Positions 7,978 to 15,086 of a stretch of DNA of 33,186 bases are shown here, piece by piece; the stretch's first letter is position 1; the number at the start of each line of letters is the position of its first letter. The position numbers and the translations under genes were made by a program. Source of the stretch: SIG607 sp045537575. GTDB lineage: Bacteria > Bacillota > Clostridia > Oscillospirales > Acutalibacteraceae. The notes under the pieces are model-generated. The model made no database searches. It saw nothing but the letters and a program-made list of their open reading frames with translations, and was not told the DNA's origin. The stretch is from the NCBI GenBank assembly GCA_045537575.1, contig JAZSPU010000007.1, positions 1 through 33,186 on the forward strand, read 5' to 3'.

Positions 7978-8027
7978 TTGACCAACTATTTGACCACTTA
8001 TAGAAAACGTCACTTTTGACCACTTAT
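7978..8027 (+). repeat. Three TTGACCA-type 12-bp direct repeats
   Basis: TTGACCAACTAT (7978-7989), TTGACCACTTAT (7990-8001) and TTGACCACTTAT (8016-8027) lie just before tRNA-Pro. The first two abut, and the third is 14 bases further on. Short direct repeats of this kind beside a tRNA resemble integrase arm-type sites, but no integrase gene is present in the window. Confidence 0.65.
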
Positions 8028-8038
8028 TTCACACATTT

Positions 8039-8114
8039 CGGGGTGTGGCGCAGTTGGTAGCGCGCGACATTTGGGATGTCGATGCCGCAGGTTCGAACCC
8101 TGTCACTCCGACCA
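8039..8114 (+). tRNA. tRNA-Pro (anticodon TGG)
   Basis: The acceptor stem CGGGGTG/CACTCCG (one G-U pair), D-arm with GCGCAGTTGGTAGCGC, anticodon stem CGACA/TGTCG with loop TTTGGGA (anticodon TGG at 8072-8074), T-arm with GGTTCGAACCC, discriminator A and encoded CCA are all present. The gene is complete despite the partial copy upstream. Confidence 0.97.
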
Positions 8115-8119
8115 ATACT

Positions 8120-8158
8120 AATTAAGGTTGATTCAAAACGAATCAACCTTAATTTTTT
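8120..8158 (+). terminator. Terminator of tRNA-Pro
   Basis: A perfect 15-bp stem (8120-8134 with 8140-8154, loop AAAAC) runs into TTTTTT. The accessory island begins after it. Confidence 0.92.
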
Positions 8159-8312
8159 GTGCTTTTTCGCCTGTTGTTAGTGCTTTTGTTTGTACAAGGC
8201 GCTGTAAAAATGAAGCTTTGTACTAAAATTATATCGGGGATATAAGGTTACCTCATTACCGAAAAACACCGAAAATCTGCATATTCGCCCTCTGCCCAGC
8301 AATGAATATTCG

Positions 8313-8388
8313 CTCCCGTAAACGAGCAAACCTCCCGTAAACGAGTAAACCTCCCGTAAACGAGCAAACCTCCCGTAAACGAACACCG
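8313..8388. repeat. Four 19-bp tandem repeats
   Basis: The unit CTCCCGTAAACGAGCAAAC occurs at 8313-8331, 8332-8350 (one change), 8351-8369 and, with a diverged end, 8370-8388. There are no spacers, so it is not CRISPR. The stretch 8159-8598 has no convincing gene; it holds this repeat, the palindrome at 8393-8406 and promoter-like motifs ahead of the restriction-modification cluster. It could be a repressor-binding array or a slipped-strand tract. Confidence 0.85.
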
Positions 8389-8392
8389 AAAA

Positions 8393-8406
8393 CATAACAT
8401 GTTATG
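8393..8406. promoter_or_regulatory. Perfect 14-bp palindrome, possible operator
   Basis: CATAACATGTTATG is fully self-complementary. It lies 5 bases after the tandem repeats and about 40 bases before a TATAAT at 8445-8450. A dimeric HTH protein, such as the regulator at 8599-8817, could bind it; that link is inference. Confidence 0.4.
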
Positions 8407-8541
8407 AATTGGTGAAAACTCTTCCTTGTGTTTTCAAGGAGGTATATAATATAGAGGGTTTCCAAATCCAAGCGAAGTGCGCGTTTGCGAACATTTGAAA
8501 GCATTTCATGTACAAAAGTCCGCAAAAGCGTTCTTCAGACC

Positions 8542-8570
8542 TTGATATTCATCGATTTGTATGCTATAAT
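8542..8570 (+). promoter_or_regulatory. Sigma-A promoter for the restriction-modification operon
   Basis: TTGATA (8542-8547) and TATAAT (8565-8570) have a 17-base spacer, placing the transcript start near 8577, about 22 bases before the regulator's ATG with GAGGGG as ribosome site. This gives a very short leader. Confidence 0.82.
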
Positions 8571-8598
8571 GCTCCTATCACTATATGAGGGGTGCACT

Positions 8599-8817
8599 AT
8601 GGCTGTTTCTTATAATAAGTTATGGAAGCTTTTGATCGACCGCAAAATGAAGAAAAAAGAACTGATTGAACAAGCGGGCATCAGCAGAACTACCATTGCC
8701 AAGATGGGTAGAGATGAAAATGTATCCACCGATGTTCTTTCTAAAATATGCACTGCGTTAAATGTTGACATAGGCGAAATCATGGAAATGGTTCCCGACA
8801 TCAACGGAGAAAAATAA
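8599..8817 (+). CDS. Cro/CI-type HTH transcriptional regulator
   Basis: This 72-residue single-domain protein has an XRE/Cro helix-turn-helix: helix 2 and recognition helix in KKELIEQAGISRTTIAKMGR (residues 19-38), followed by VSTDVLSKICTALNVDIGEIMEM, the typical end of the HTH_26-like group. Start ATG 8599 is preceded by GAGGGG at good spacing and fits the promoter at 8542-8570; the frame is open further upstream, but that part lies before the promoter. Its stop overlaps the Vsr start (TAATG). Small regulators in this position commonly control restriction-modification expression, so it may act as a controller protein on the palindrome or repeats upstream. Confidence 0.88.
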   Translation: MAVSYNKLWKLLIDRKMKKKELIEQAGISRTTIAKMGRDENVSTDVLSKICTALNVDIGEIMEMVPDINGEK

Positions 8818-9230
8818 TGGACAAACACACTTCCGAACAACGGCGCAGGAATATGCAGGCCGTTAAAAACAAGGATTCACAAATCGAATTGTTGTTGCGA
8901 AAAGAGCTTTGGAGTCGCGGAATCCGTTACAGAAAGAATTCAACCAAAATTTTTGGTAAACCCGATATCGTATTTATAGGAAAGAAGGTTGCGATTTTCT
9001 GTGACAGCGAATTTTGGCATGGATACAATTGGGAAGAGCGCAAAAAGGATTTCAAATCTCATCAAGAGTTTTGGATACCCAAAATTGAGCGCAATATGGA
9101 ACGCGACAAAGAGGTAACCACAAAGCTTGAATCCGAAGGATGGACAGTTCTCCGTTTTTGGGGAAATGAGATTAAGAAAAACACGGCGCAATGCGCAGAT
9201 ATTATAGAAAAGGTGGTACGTTCAAAATGA
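8817..9230 (+). CDS. vsr: Vsr-like DNA mismatch endonuclease
   Basis: This 137-residue protein resembles very-short-patch-repair endonucleases, which nick next to T:G mismatches produced by deamination of 5-methylcytosine. Visible marks are the N-terminal SEQRRRNMQAVKNKDSQIE, the catalytic-type FGKPDIVF (Asp50), FCDSEFWHG (His68), the ERNMERDKEV helix and the final GWTVLRFWGNEI strand. The cysteine and histidine zinc ligands of the E. coli enzyme are not seen at matching positions (Glu65, Tyr70, Trp72 instead), as in what I know as the Firmicutes-type subgroup. It is coupled to the regulator before it and to the methyltransferase after it (ATGA overlap), which fits a role protecting against that enzyme's mutagenic product. 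Confidence 0.9.
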   Translation: MDKHTSEQRRRNMQAVKNKDSQIELLLRKELWSRGIRYRKNSTKIFGKPDIVFIGKKVAIFCDSEFWHGYNWEERKKDFKSHQEFWIPKIERNMERDKEVTTKLESEGWTVLRFWGNEIKKNTAQCADIIEKVVRSK

Positions 9231-10228
9231 ATCGACTGAAGTCTATTGATTTGTTTGCCGGTATCGGCGGTATTCGGCTTGGTTTTGACAATGCTTTCGG
9301 TGATGAAATCAGCACCGTTTTTGTCAGCGAATGGGACGAACACGCACAAAAAACTTACAAGGCGAATTTTGAAGATGATTTCGAAATTGCTGGTGATATA
9401 ACAAAAATTGATGAGAAAGATATTCCCGAATTTGACATCTGTCTTGCAGGATTCCCTTGCCAGGCGTTTAGTCTTGCAGGTCAACGTATGGGATTTGATG
9501 ACAACTATAAAGGTATGTGCCGTGGCACACTCTTTATGGATGTGGCTCGCATCTGTGAATATCATAAACCCAAAATTATTTTTTGCGAAAACGTGAAGGG
9601 TCTCGTAATTCACGACAGAGGCAGGACTTTTAAGATTATTTGTAAGACCTTTGAAGATCTTGGTTATAAAGTTTTCCATAAAGTGCTTAACAGCAAAAAC
9701 TTCGGAGTCCCTCAAAACAGAGAAAGAATTTATGTGGTAGCTTTCAGAAATGATATCGCTCCTGAAACTTTTGAATTTCCCGAGATGACCGATGACACCA
9801 AACGGCTGTGGGATATCCGCGAAGAAAAGCCTGTCCCCGCAAAGTATTATTTGAGTGATGTATATGTGGAAACACTCCGTCGACACAAGGCTCGTCATGA
9901 ATCCAAAGGTAACGGCTTCGGTTATGAAATCCGCGATTGGAGCGATGTTGCAGGGGCTATCGTGTGCGGCGGTATGGGACGCGAAAGAAATCTTGTAATA
10001 GACAAGAGACAAAAAGACCTTACTCCAACCACGCATATCAAAGGTAAGATTAACAAAGAAGGAATCCGCAAAATGACCCCCCGTGAGTGGGCGCGTTTAC
10101 AAGGCTTTCCCGATAGCTTTGAACTTCCATTAGCAGATACACATCTTTATAAACAGTTCGGCAATAGCGTTACCGTTAATGTAATAGAAGCTATTGCAAA
10201 AGAGATAAGGAGGGTTTTAAATGGTTGA
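9227..10228 (+). CDS. DNA cytosine-5 methyltransferase (first of two)
   Basis: This is a 333-residue C5-methyltransferase with all main motifs: I DLFAGIGGIRLGF (8-20), IV GFPCQAFSLAG with catalytic Cys78 (75-85), VI ENVKGL (121-126), VIII QNRERIYVVAF, a target-recognition region of about 110 residues, IX TPREWARLQGFP and X QFGNSVTVNVIEAIA. It transfers a methyl group from S-adenosylmethionine to cytosine in a specific site. The start chosen (9227) follows AGGTGG and overlaps the Vsr stop; an upstream GTG/ATG would lie inside vsr. It overlaps the restriction enzyme gene by 8 bases. Its target sequence cannot be read from the protein by eye; CCGG would be expected if it is the partner of the HpaII-like enzyme. 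Confidence 0.96.
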   Translation: MNRLKSIDLFAGIGGIRLGFDNAFGDEISTVFVSEWDEHAQKTYKANFEDDFEIAGDITKIDEKDIPEFDICLAGFPCQAFSLAGQRMGFDDNYKGMCRGTLFMDVARICEYHKPKIIFCENVKGLVIHDRGRTFKIICKTFEDLGYKVFHKVLNSKNFGVPQNRERIYVVAFRNDIAPETFEFPEMTDDTKRLWDIREEKPVPAKYYLSDVYVETLRRHKARHESKGNGFGYEIRDWSDVAGAIVCGGMGRERNLVIDKRQKDLTPTTHIKGKINKEGIRKMTPREWARLQGFPDSFELPLADTHLYKQFGNSVTVNVIEAIAKEIRRVLNG

Positions 10229-11372
10229 GTCTATAAAAGGCAAAAAGCTCAATAAAGGCGAATGGGCAGAATTCTATGTAATGATGAAACTGCTCGGAGA
10301 AGGCAGATTATATACAGCCAACAAACTCCTCCAAAAGAATTATCAGAGTTATCTTGATGTTCTCAAAATAATTCGTCAAGAATGTGAAACTCAAGTTTTG
10401 GAATATATCATTGACGAGAACAGTTCTACCGTTATTGTAAAGCCGCAAGATAATAATACCGTATTGGTAACAATGCCCGTTGATGACTTCAACAATTATG
10501 CAAAAATGCTCTTTGACGGTATTAAAGATGTAAAAGGAAGTTCAGTTCCCGCACCTGATCCCGTATGCGATTTTGCAAAAGTCATATATGTAAGCAAACC
10601 CAAAGCGCCTGCCGTTAAAGCTTTGAAAAAACAATTCGGCGGCAAAAATGATATTTTTATTGAAGTAAGAGATGGACAGACAGCAATTGTTTCTATAATG
10701 GGATTCTCCATCAAATCAAAGTTCGGTCAGAATCCTACTCTTTTCAATGCTGGTTCTTCTTCGCAATTTCTTTATAAACTTACGGGTTGCGACGATGTGA
10801 TGATGAATGAGTTTAATGCCATTACTGAAAATGGTGGTCGCGGTTGGTCCAAGTGCAAAACTTATCTAGCCGATCACGGTATTACTATGGAATTTGCTCG
10901 CACACAAAACCCCATATATAATGACAACCTTTTCTTGGTTAGAGAGTCAATGGCCAAAATCATGGCATGGTGCGTAAAAGATCGTTTAATTGATTCTCCC
11001 GGTCATTTTGAGGTTATGGAAACGGTTGAACGAATGATTGCGGCGAATCCACTCGGTGTTCCAGGCGCTCGTGTATATTACGAGAAAGCAATCAAGGATT
11101 TTCTTATGGCCGGATTCACAGGGATGACCGCAGGTAAAGAATGGGACGGCAAAGAACAAGTAAATGGTGGATATATTGTCGTTATGGATGATGGTGATGT
11201 AATCTGTTATCATTCCAATGACAGAGAATCCTTCCGTGATTACCTTTATAAAAATACACATTTCGAGTATGTTAGTGCCGATAAGTATGTATGGAGTCGC
11301 ATTATAAAAATTGACGGTGAGTATTATCTCCCCTTGAATCTTTCGGTACGCTTCAACACACATACACGTTGA
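10221..11372 (+). CDS. HpaII-family type II restriction endonuclease
   Basis: This 383-residue protein starts with KGEWAEFYVMMKLLGEGRLY (12-31), which closely matches the N-terminus I know for the HpaII restriction family. A PD-(D/E)xK-like core follows: DIFIEVRDGQTAIVSIMGFSIKS (Asp144 to Lys165), then FGQNPTLFNAGSSSQF. It should cut unmodified foreign DNA; HpaII itself recognises CCGG, but specificity may differ here. The ribosome site AAGGAGGG (10207-10214) lies within the end of the methyltransferase gene, and the two overlap by 8 bases, so methylation and cutting are translationally linked. A second cytosine methyltransferase follows directly, which is unusual for a palindromic target. 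Confidence 0.88.
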   Translation: MVESIKGKKLNKGEWAEFYVMMKLLGEGRLYTANKLLQKNYQSYLDVLKIIRQECETQVLEYIIDENSSTVIVKPQDNNTVLVTMPVDDFNNYAKMLFDGIKDVKGSSVPAPDPVCDFAKVIYVSKPKAPAVKALKKQFGGKNDIFIEVRDGQTAIVSIMGFSIKSKFGQNPTLFNAGSSSQFLYKLTGCDDVMMNEFNAITENGGRGWSKCKTYLADHGITMEFARTQNPIYNDNLFLVRESMAKIMAWCVKDRLIDSPGHFEVMETVERMIAANPLGVPGARVYYEKAIKDFLMAGFTGMTAGKEWDGKEQVNGGYIVVMDDGDVICYHSNDRESFRDYLYKNTHFEYVSADKYVWSRIIKIDGEYYLPLNLSVRFNTHTR

Positions 11373-11374
11373 TC

Positions 11375-12295
11375 ATGAAAGTAGGAAGTTTATTTTCCGG
11401 AATCGGTGGCATTGACCTTGGCTTTGAACAAGCTGGGTTTGATATTGTATGGGCAAATGAAATTGACGCTGCCGCTTGCAAAACTTACCGACACAATTTT
11501 CCGAATACGTTACTTATCGAGGACGATATACGTAAAGTTATTCCCGAAAGCCTTTCCGAAATAGACGTCTTGGTTGCCGGGTTTCCTTGCCAACCATTCT
11601 CTGTTATGGGATATCAACGTGGTTTTAAGGATCCCCGTGGCAATCTGTTCTTTGAAATAGCACGGTTCATTGATGCAAAAATGCCGAGAGTTGTGTTTCT
11701 TGAAAATGTTCAAAATTTAATGGAACACGACAATGGCAAAACATTCCTTGTGATTTATAACACACTTGCACAGTTCGGCTATTCCGTAAAATACAAAGTT
11801 ATAAATGCTACCGATGTCAATATCCCGCAAAACCGAGCAAGGATTTTCATTGTTGCATTTCACGATGTTGAGGATTGTGATCGATTTGCATTTCCCGAAC
11901 CCATCTCCCTCGAAACTACGATTGATGATATTATCGACCGAAGTATAAAACACAATGATACTTATTATTACGGCCCTGAAAGCCGATATTTTAAGCAACT
12001 CAATTCGAAAATTGTCGATAAAACAGGAATTTACAGAATTGATGACAGCGGTATTGCAACGCGAAAATGGGAAATTTGTCCTACGCTGAAAGCCAACATG
12101 GGAACCTACCACGACCGTGTCCCCATCATCCGAGATGATTTCGGCATCCGAAAACTCACACCAATGGAGTGCCTGGCTTTCCAGGGGTTTCCGAAGGATT
12201 ATGCTTTCAAAGGTATATCTTTGGATTGCGCTTATAAGCAGTGTGGAAATACAGTTTGCGTACCAGTTATAAAAACAATTGCAGAAAGAATATAA
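11375..12295 (+). CDS. DNA cytosine-5 methyltransferase (second of two)
   Basis: This 306-residue C5-methyltransferase is clearly distinct from the first one. Motif I is SLFSGIGGIDLGFEQAGF, motif IV GFPCQPFSVMG with catalytic Cys72, motif VI LENVQNL, motif VIII QNRARIFIVAFH, motif IX LTPMECLAFQGFP and motif X KQCGNTVCVPVIKTIA. The ATG at 11375 gives the normal family N-terminus; a TTG at 11369 overlaps the restriction gene stop and is the alternative. No clear Shine-Dalgarno is seen, so it probably depends on coupling to the upstream gene. It may modify the same site as the first enzyme, the other strand of an asymmetric site, or be a partner acquired separately. Confidence 0.95.
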   Translation: MKVGSLFSGIGGIDLGFEQAGFDIVWANEIDAAACKTYRHNFPNTLLIEDDIRKVIPESLSEIDVLVAGFPCQPFSVMGYQRGFKDPRGNLFFEIARFIDAKMPRVVFLENVQNLMEHDNGKTFLVIYNTLAQFGYSVKYKVINATDVNIPQNRARIFIVAFHDVEDCDRFAFPEPISLETTIDDIIDRSIKHNDTYYYGPESRYFKQLNSKIVDKTGIYRIDDSGIATRKWEICPTLKANMGTYHDRVPIIRDDFGIRKLTPMECLAFQGFPKDYAFKGISLDCAYKQCGNTVCVPVIKTIAERI

Positions 12296-12330
12296 GAATT
12301 AAACATCAACATCTACTTTAGGAGGAAACA

Positions 12331-12882
12331 ATGTCAAACGATTACAATAAACAAAATTCCCACGAAATAAAACAAGCTTTTTTAGCGAGTGCCATATCTG
12401 ATATTTCTACGTATATCCAATTGGCTGATACTAAAGTTTCAATAATTATGGCTGCTGTTGTCGCAATTTTAGTTGGCGTTGCAACTTGCTACGAACCTAT
12501 TGGCACAGTGGTTAGCAATATTGCTCCATGCAGTTGGATCGGTATATTATTTATAATGTTTACTTTGCTTTTTGCTATAAGCATAGTGTTAGTGTTTTTG
12601 TTTGGCATTTTAACGATTAGAGGACATGTAAGCAATATTAATTATAAATCAAAGTGGTTTTTACCGAAATCAACAAAAGAATATTCATTTGATGAGTTTG
12701 CTAAAGATGTACAAAAAATGAATGACAATGACATTATAACAAATATGGCCGCAGAATTATATAAACTCAACGATATTAATCGTCAAAAAATGAAAACTAT
12801 GAAGATGACAATACTTTGTTTTTCATCACTACTTGTAGCCATAGCAGTTATTGGCGTTCTCTTTTTGATAAAAATATTGTGA
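12331..12882 (+). CDS. Pycsar-type membrane effector (PycTM-like)
   Basis: This 183-residue protein has hydrophobic helices at about 37-53, 69-96 and 159-181. Before the first helix it has a conserved-looking LADTKVSIIM (31-40), which matches the D-x-K-x-S/A mark of the Pycsar effector (PycTM) family as I know it. The gene directly precedes two nucleotide cyclases, with 6 bases to the first. In known Pycsar systems a cyclase makes cCMP or cUMP upon phage infection and the nucleotide activates a membrane effector that kills or stalls the cell. A strong AGGAGG site lies before the ATG; only 35 bases separate it from the second methyltransferase, so transcription from the upstream operon is likely. 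Confidence 0.8.
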   Translation: MSNDYNKQNSHEIKQAFLASAISDISTYIQLADTKVSIIMAAVVAILVGVATCYEPIGTVVSNIAPCSWIGILFIMFTLLFAISIVLVFLFGILTIRGHVSNINYKSKWFLPKSTKEYSFDEFAKDVQKMNDNDIITNMAAELYKLNDINRQKMKTMKMTILCFSSLLVAIAVIGVLFLIKIL

Positions 12883-12888
12883 GGTGTT

Positions 12889-13614
12889 ATGATGGCGGTA
12901 GACGTTCAAAAAATCTATGAAAGTACATTGAAACATTACCAACAAGCCAAAAAACATATCATAGAAAGTAGGACGATGTTCGAACACAGCGATACTGCTA
13001 TTTCTGACGTAATCCCTGGATTTGAAGCTGACAAGTTGGAGTTTGGATCTTTTGACAAAGAAAACTATGCTGTTCTTTTTGTGGATATGAGGAATTCAAC
13101 CTTAAGAGCTCAGAGTGTCGGAGCAGAAAAAACCTTTCTCACTATGCATGTGTATTTAACTGCTTTGCTGGAAGTGGTTAAACATTATCATGGAAAGGTC
13201 ATAGACATTATGGGCGACGGCTTAATGGTGTTTTGGGGTGGACGTAAAGCTCGTGAGGAAGATGATCAAATAAAACAGTTCGCCGTACAAAACGCTGGGC
13301 TGTGTGGTCGTGATATGTTAACCATTCGCGAAAAAGTCATAAACGATATTATTATAAAAGAAAACCTTGGCACACCGATCAACATTGGTATTGGGGTAAC
13401 TTTTGATAGCGTTATTGTTACTAAAATTGGTATTGCCGATTCTTATGATGTAAAAGCTTTTGGCGATTGTATTAATATTGCATCTAAATACTCTTCCAAA
13501 GTAACTAATCATGTAAAGGTGTCAAAAAAAGTAAAAGAATTATGGCCAAAGAGCCCAAGTGGAACAATACACTTTACTTCAATAAATGGCGAAGACGCTT
13601 ACTTGTTAACATAA
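12889..13614 (+). CDS. Class III nucleotide cyclase, short form (Pycsar cyclase candidate)
   Basis: This 241-residue protein consists of a helical N-terminus (about 1-55) and one adenylate/guanylate-cyclase-type domain. The two metal-binding aspartates are seen in VLFVDMRNST (Asp66) and DIMGDGLMVFW (Asp110). The transition-state pair is N196 and, instead of the usual Arg, Lys200 (INIASK). The Lys of the DK-x-x-GD motif that reads adenine in many adenylate cyclases is not present (VIDIMGD instead), which fits a pyrimidine product but does not prove it. A second ATG three bases later (12892) is better spaced from GAGGTG. It sits between the membrane effector and a second cyclase, so it could act alone or as a heterodimer partner. 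Confidence 0.85.
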   Translation: MMAVDVQKIYESTLKHYQQAKKHIIESRTMFEHSDTAISDVIPGFEADKLEFGSFDKENYAVLFVDMRNSTLRAQSVGAEKTFLTMHVYLTALLEVVKHYHGKVIDIMGDGLMVFWGGRKAREEDDQIKQFAVQNAGLCGRDMLTIREKVINDIIIKENLGTPINIGIGVTFDSVIVTKIGIADSYDVKAFGDCINIASKYSSKVTNHVKVSKKVKELWPKSPSGTIHFTSINGEDAYLLT

Positions 13615-13629
13615 GTGCGGTGAATATAT

Positions 13630-14991
13630 ATGAACGAAAAAATAAGCAAAATAGAAGTTGAATTGCTTTCTGCCGCTATTGAAAAGATAGTTGACACGGA
13701 AGTGTTAGAAAAAGACCTTTCGGGTACATTGCCCAAAATAGACGATTTGCACGATTCAAATAAGGTTTATAACGGAAAAGTGTCTGTATTGTTTGTTGAT
13801 ATGCGAGGTTCTACAAAGCTGCCAGGTGAATTTGATGCAGAACAACTTGTAAAAATATATCGAAGTTATATCCGCACAATAGTTCAGGCAATTCGATATT
13901 CAAACGGGTTTGCGCGTGATTTTATGGGCGATGGCGTTTTAGCTCTCTTTATAGATGACGATAACGGTAAATCAGAGGACAAAGCGGTTTGCGCAGCGCG
14001 ATACATTACTACCGCTATTGATAAATTTTTAAACCCTGTATTGGATAAAAAACTGAATTACCGTATCTCTTGTGGAATTGGAATACACACTGGAGAAATT
14101 TCTCTTTCCAAGGTTGGAATGAAAGGTAAGGAACAAGATGAAAATGCCGAAAATGAGTTTGGTATAGCTTGGATCGGAAACAGCACTAACTTGGCATGCA
14201 AACAATGCGGAGTCGTTGAATGCGGTACCATTTTCATCAGTGCTTCAACATATTCTGCACTTTCCGATTTAAATAAAAAAGACAATTGGAACCCTATTGA
14301 CATACAAATTGGAAGCAACGTCTTGAACGGTTATATTTCAGAGCATTATTATTTGTCCCTGGATGAAGAAATTGCTCCCTGCGTTGCCGAAGGACAAAGC
14401 AGCCCTCCAAGCGTTTTAACGGTACTACAAGATAAAGTTGATGAAATAACTAAGTTGGCTAAAGAATTAGGGATAAAAGAACAAGAACTAAAAGAAAAAC
14501 AAAAGAACTTAAAGGGTAGAGAACTTGTTTTGGAAAGCAAGCAAGAACTGTTGGACACAAAAGAAGAACAACTTGATGATGATAGGTATTATTTTTACCG
14601 CAATGTATTAGGAAGCGGCCATTGTAAAAAAGCTTATGTGATAGCTATGGGACAAGATTTCTGGGAGGAACATCTGAAGAAAGCCATTTCTGCTGGAGAG
14701 GATACAGGTCGAACAGAAAGCAAAGTAAAACAAGAAGTTAGCTATGCAATGGTCAGTATATATGAATCTTTAGAACTGTATGATAAAGCCTATGATTTTT
14801 TAGTAGAACAAGCTACAGGGCATTCTTGGCTTTCCATGGGAACCGTGCAAAACATAGTAAAAAAAGTGGGATATTGTGAGAGATTAAAATCCGCATTATA
14901 CACAAGATTAGCAAAAAAAGATTTATCTCCCCATTATCAACAACAGTTTGAGGATATCAAAAATTGGTTGGTTTTCGATTTCTCAAAATAA
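13630..14991 (+). CDS. Class III nucleotide cyclase with coiled coil and C-terminal domain
   Basis: This 453-residue protein has a cyclase domain at about 50-245 with metal aspartates in VLFVDMRGST (Asp57) and RDFMGDGVLALF (Asp101), and the N187/Lys191 pair (TNLACK), again Lys in place of Arg. CGIGIHTGEISLSKVGMKG is the usual central strand region. Residues 262-316 form a heptad-rich, highly charged coiled coil (EITKLAKELGIKEQELKEK and onwards). After it comes a helical domain of about 135 residues (YRNVLGSGHCKKAYVIAMG to the end) that I do not recognise. It could be an infection sensor or an oligomerisation platform. The gene starts 15 bases after the first cyclase with a weak GTGCGGTG ribosome site. 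Both cyclases are intact, so neither looks like a decayed copy. Confidence 0.85.
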   Translation: MNEKISKIEVELLSAAIEKIVDTEVLEKDLSGTLPKIDDLHDSNKVYNGKVSVLFVDMRGSTKLPGEFDAEQLVKIYRSYIRTIVQAIRYSNGFARDFMGDGVLALFIDDDNGKSEDKAVCAARYITTAIDKFLNPVLDKKLNYRISCGIGIHTGEISLSKVGMKGKEQDENAENEFGIAWIGNSTNLACKQCGVVECGTIFISASTYSALSDLNKKDNWNPIDIQIGSNVLNGYISEHYYLSLDEEIAPCVAEGQSSPPSVLTVLQDKVDEITKLAKELGIKEQELKEKQKNLKGRELVLESKQELLDTKEEQLDDDRYYFYRNVLGSGHCKKAYVIAMGQDFWEEHLKKAISAGEDTGRTESKVKQEVSYAMVSIYESLELYDKAYDFLVEQATGHSWLSMGTVQNIVKKVGYCERLKSALYTRLAKKDLSPHYQQQFEDIKNWLVFDFSK

Positions 14992-14999
14992 CGCCTATG

Positions 15000-15019
15000 A
15001 AACTTGTGTGAGTTTTTTA
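15000..15019 (+). terminator. Weak terminator after the cyclase genes
   Basis: A 5-bp stem (AAACT / AGTTT) with a 6-base loop is followed by TTTTTT, a few bases after the second cyclase's stop. The short stem makes it doubtful. Confidence 0.35.
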
Positions 15020-15086
15020 TGAAAATAATGCTGGACTTTTCGGATATATGACGGTATAGTGTTGTGCTACAAGGAGGTGCAGCATT

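Noticed and set aside
8313..8388. CRISPR array
   Set aside because: The units abut with no spacers, and there are no cas genes in the window.
8177..8525. Minus-strand frames across the 19-bp repeats
   Set aside because: The apparent repeated peptide is only the tandem DNA repeat translated; there is no ribosome site and the sequence looks non-coding.
9062..10036. Long minus-strand open frame antisense to the first methyltransferase (324 codons)
   Set aside because: It runs opposite a gene with all C5-methyltransferase motifs; it has no ribosome site or recognisable domain and is a codon-bias shadow.
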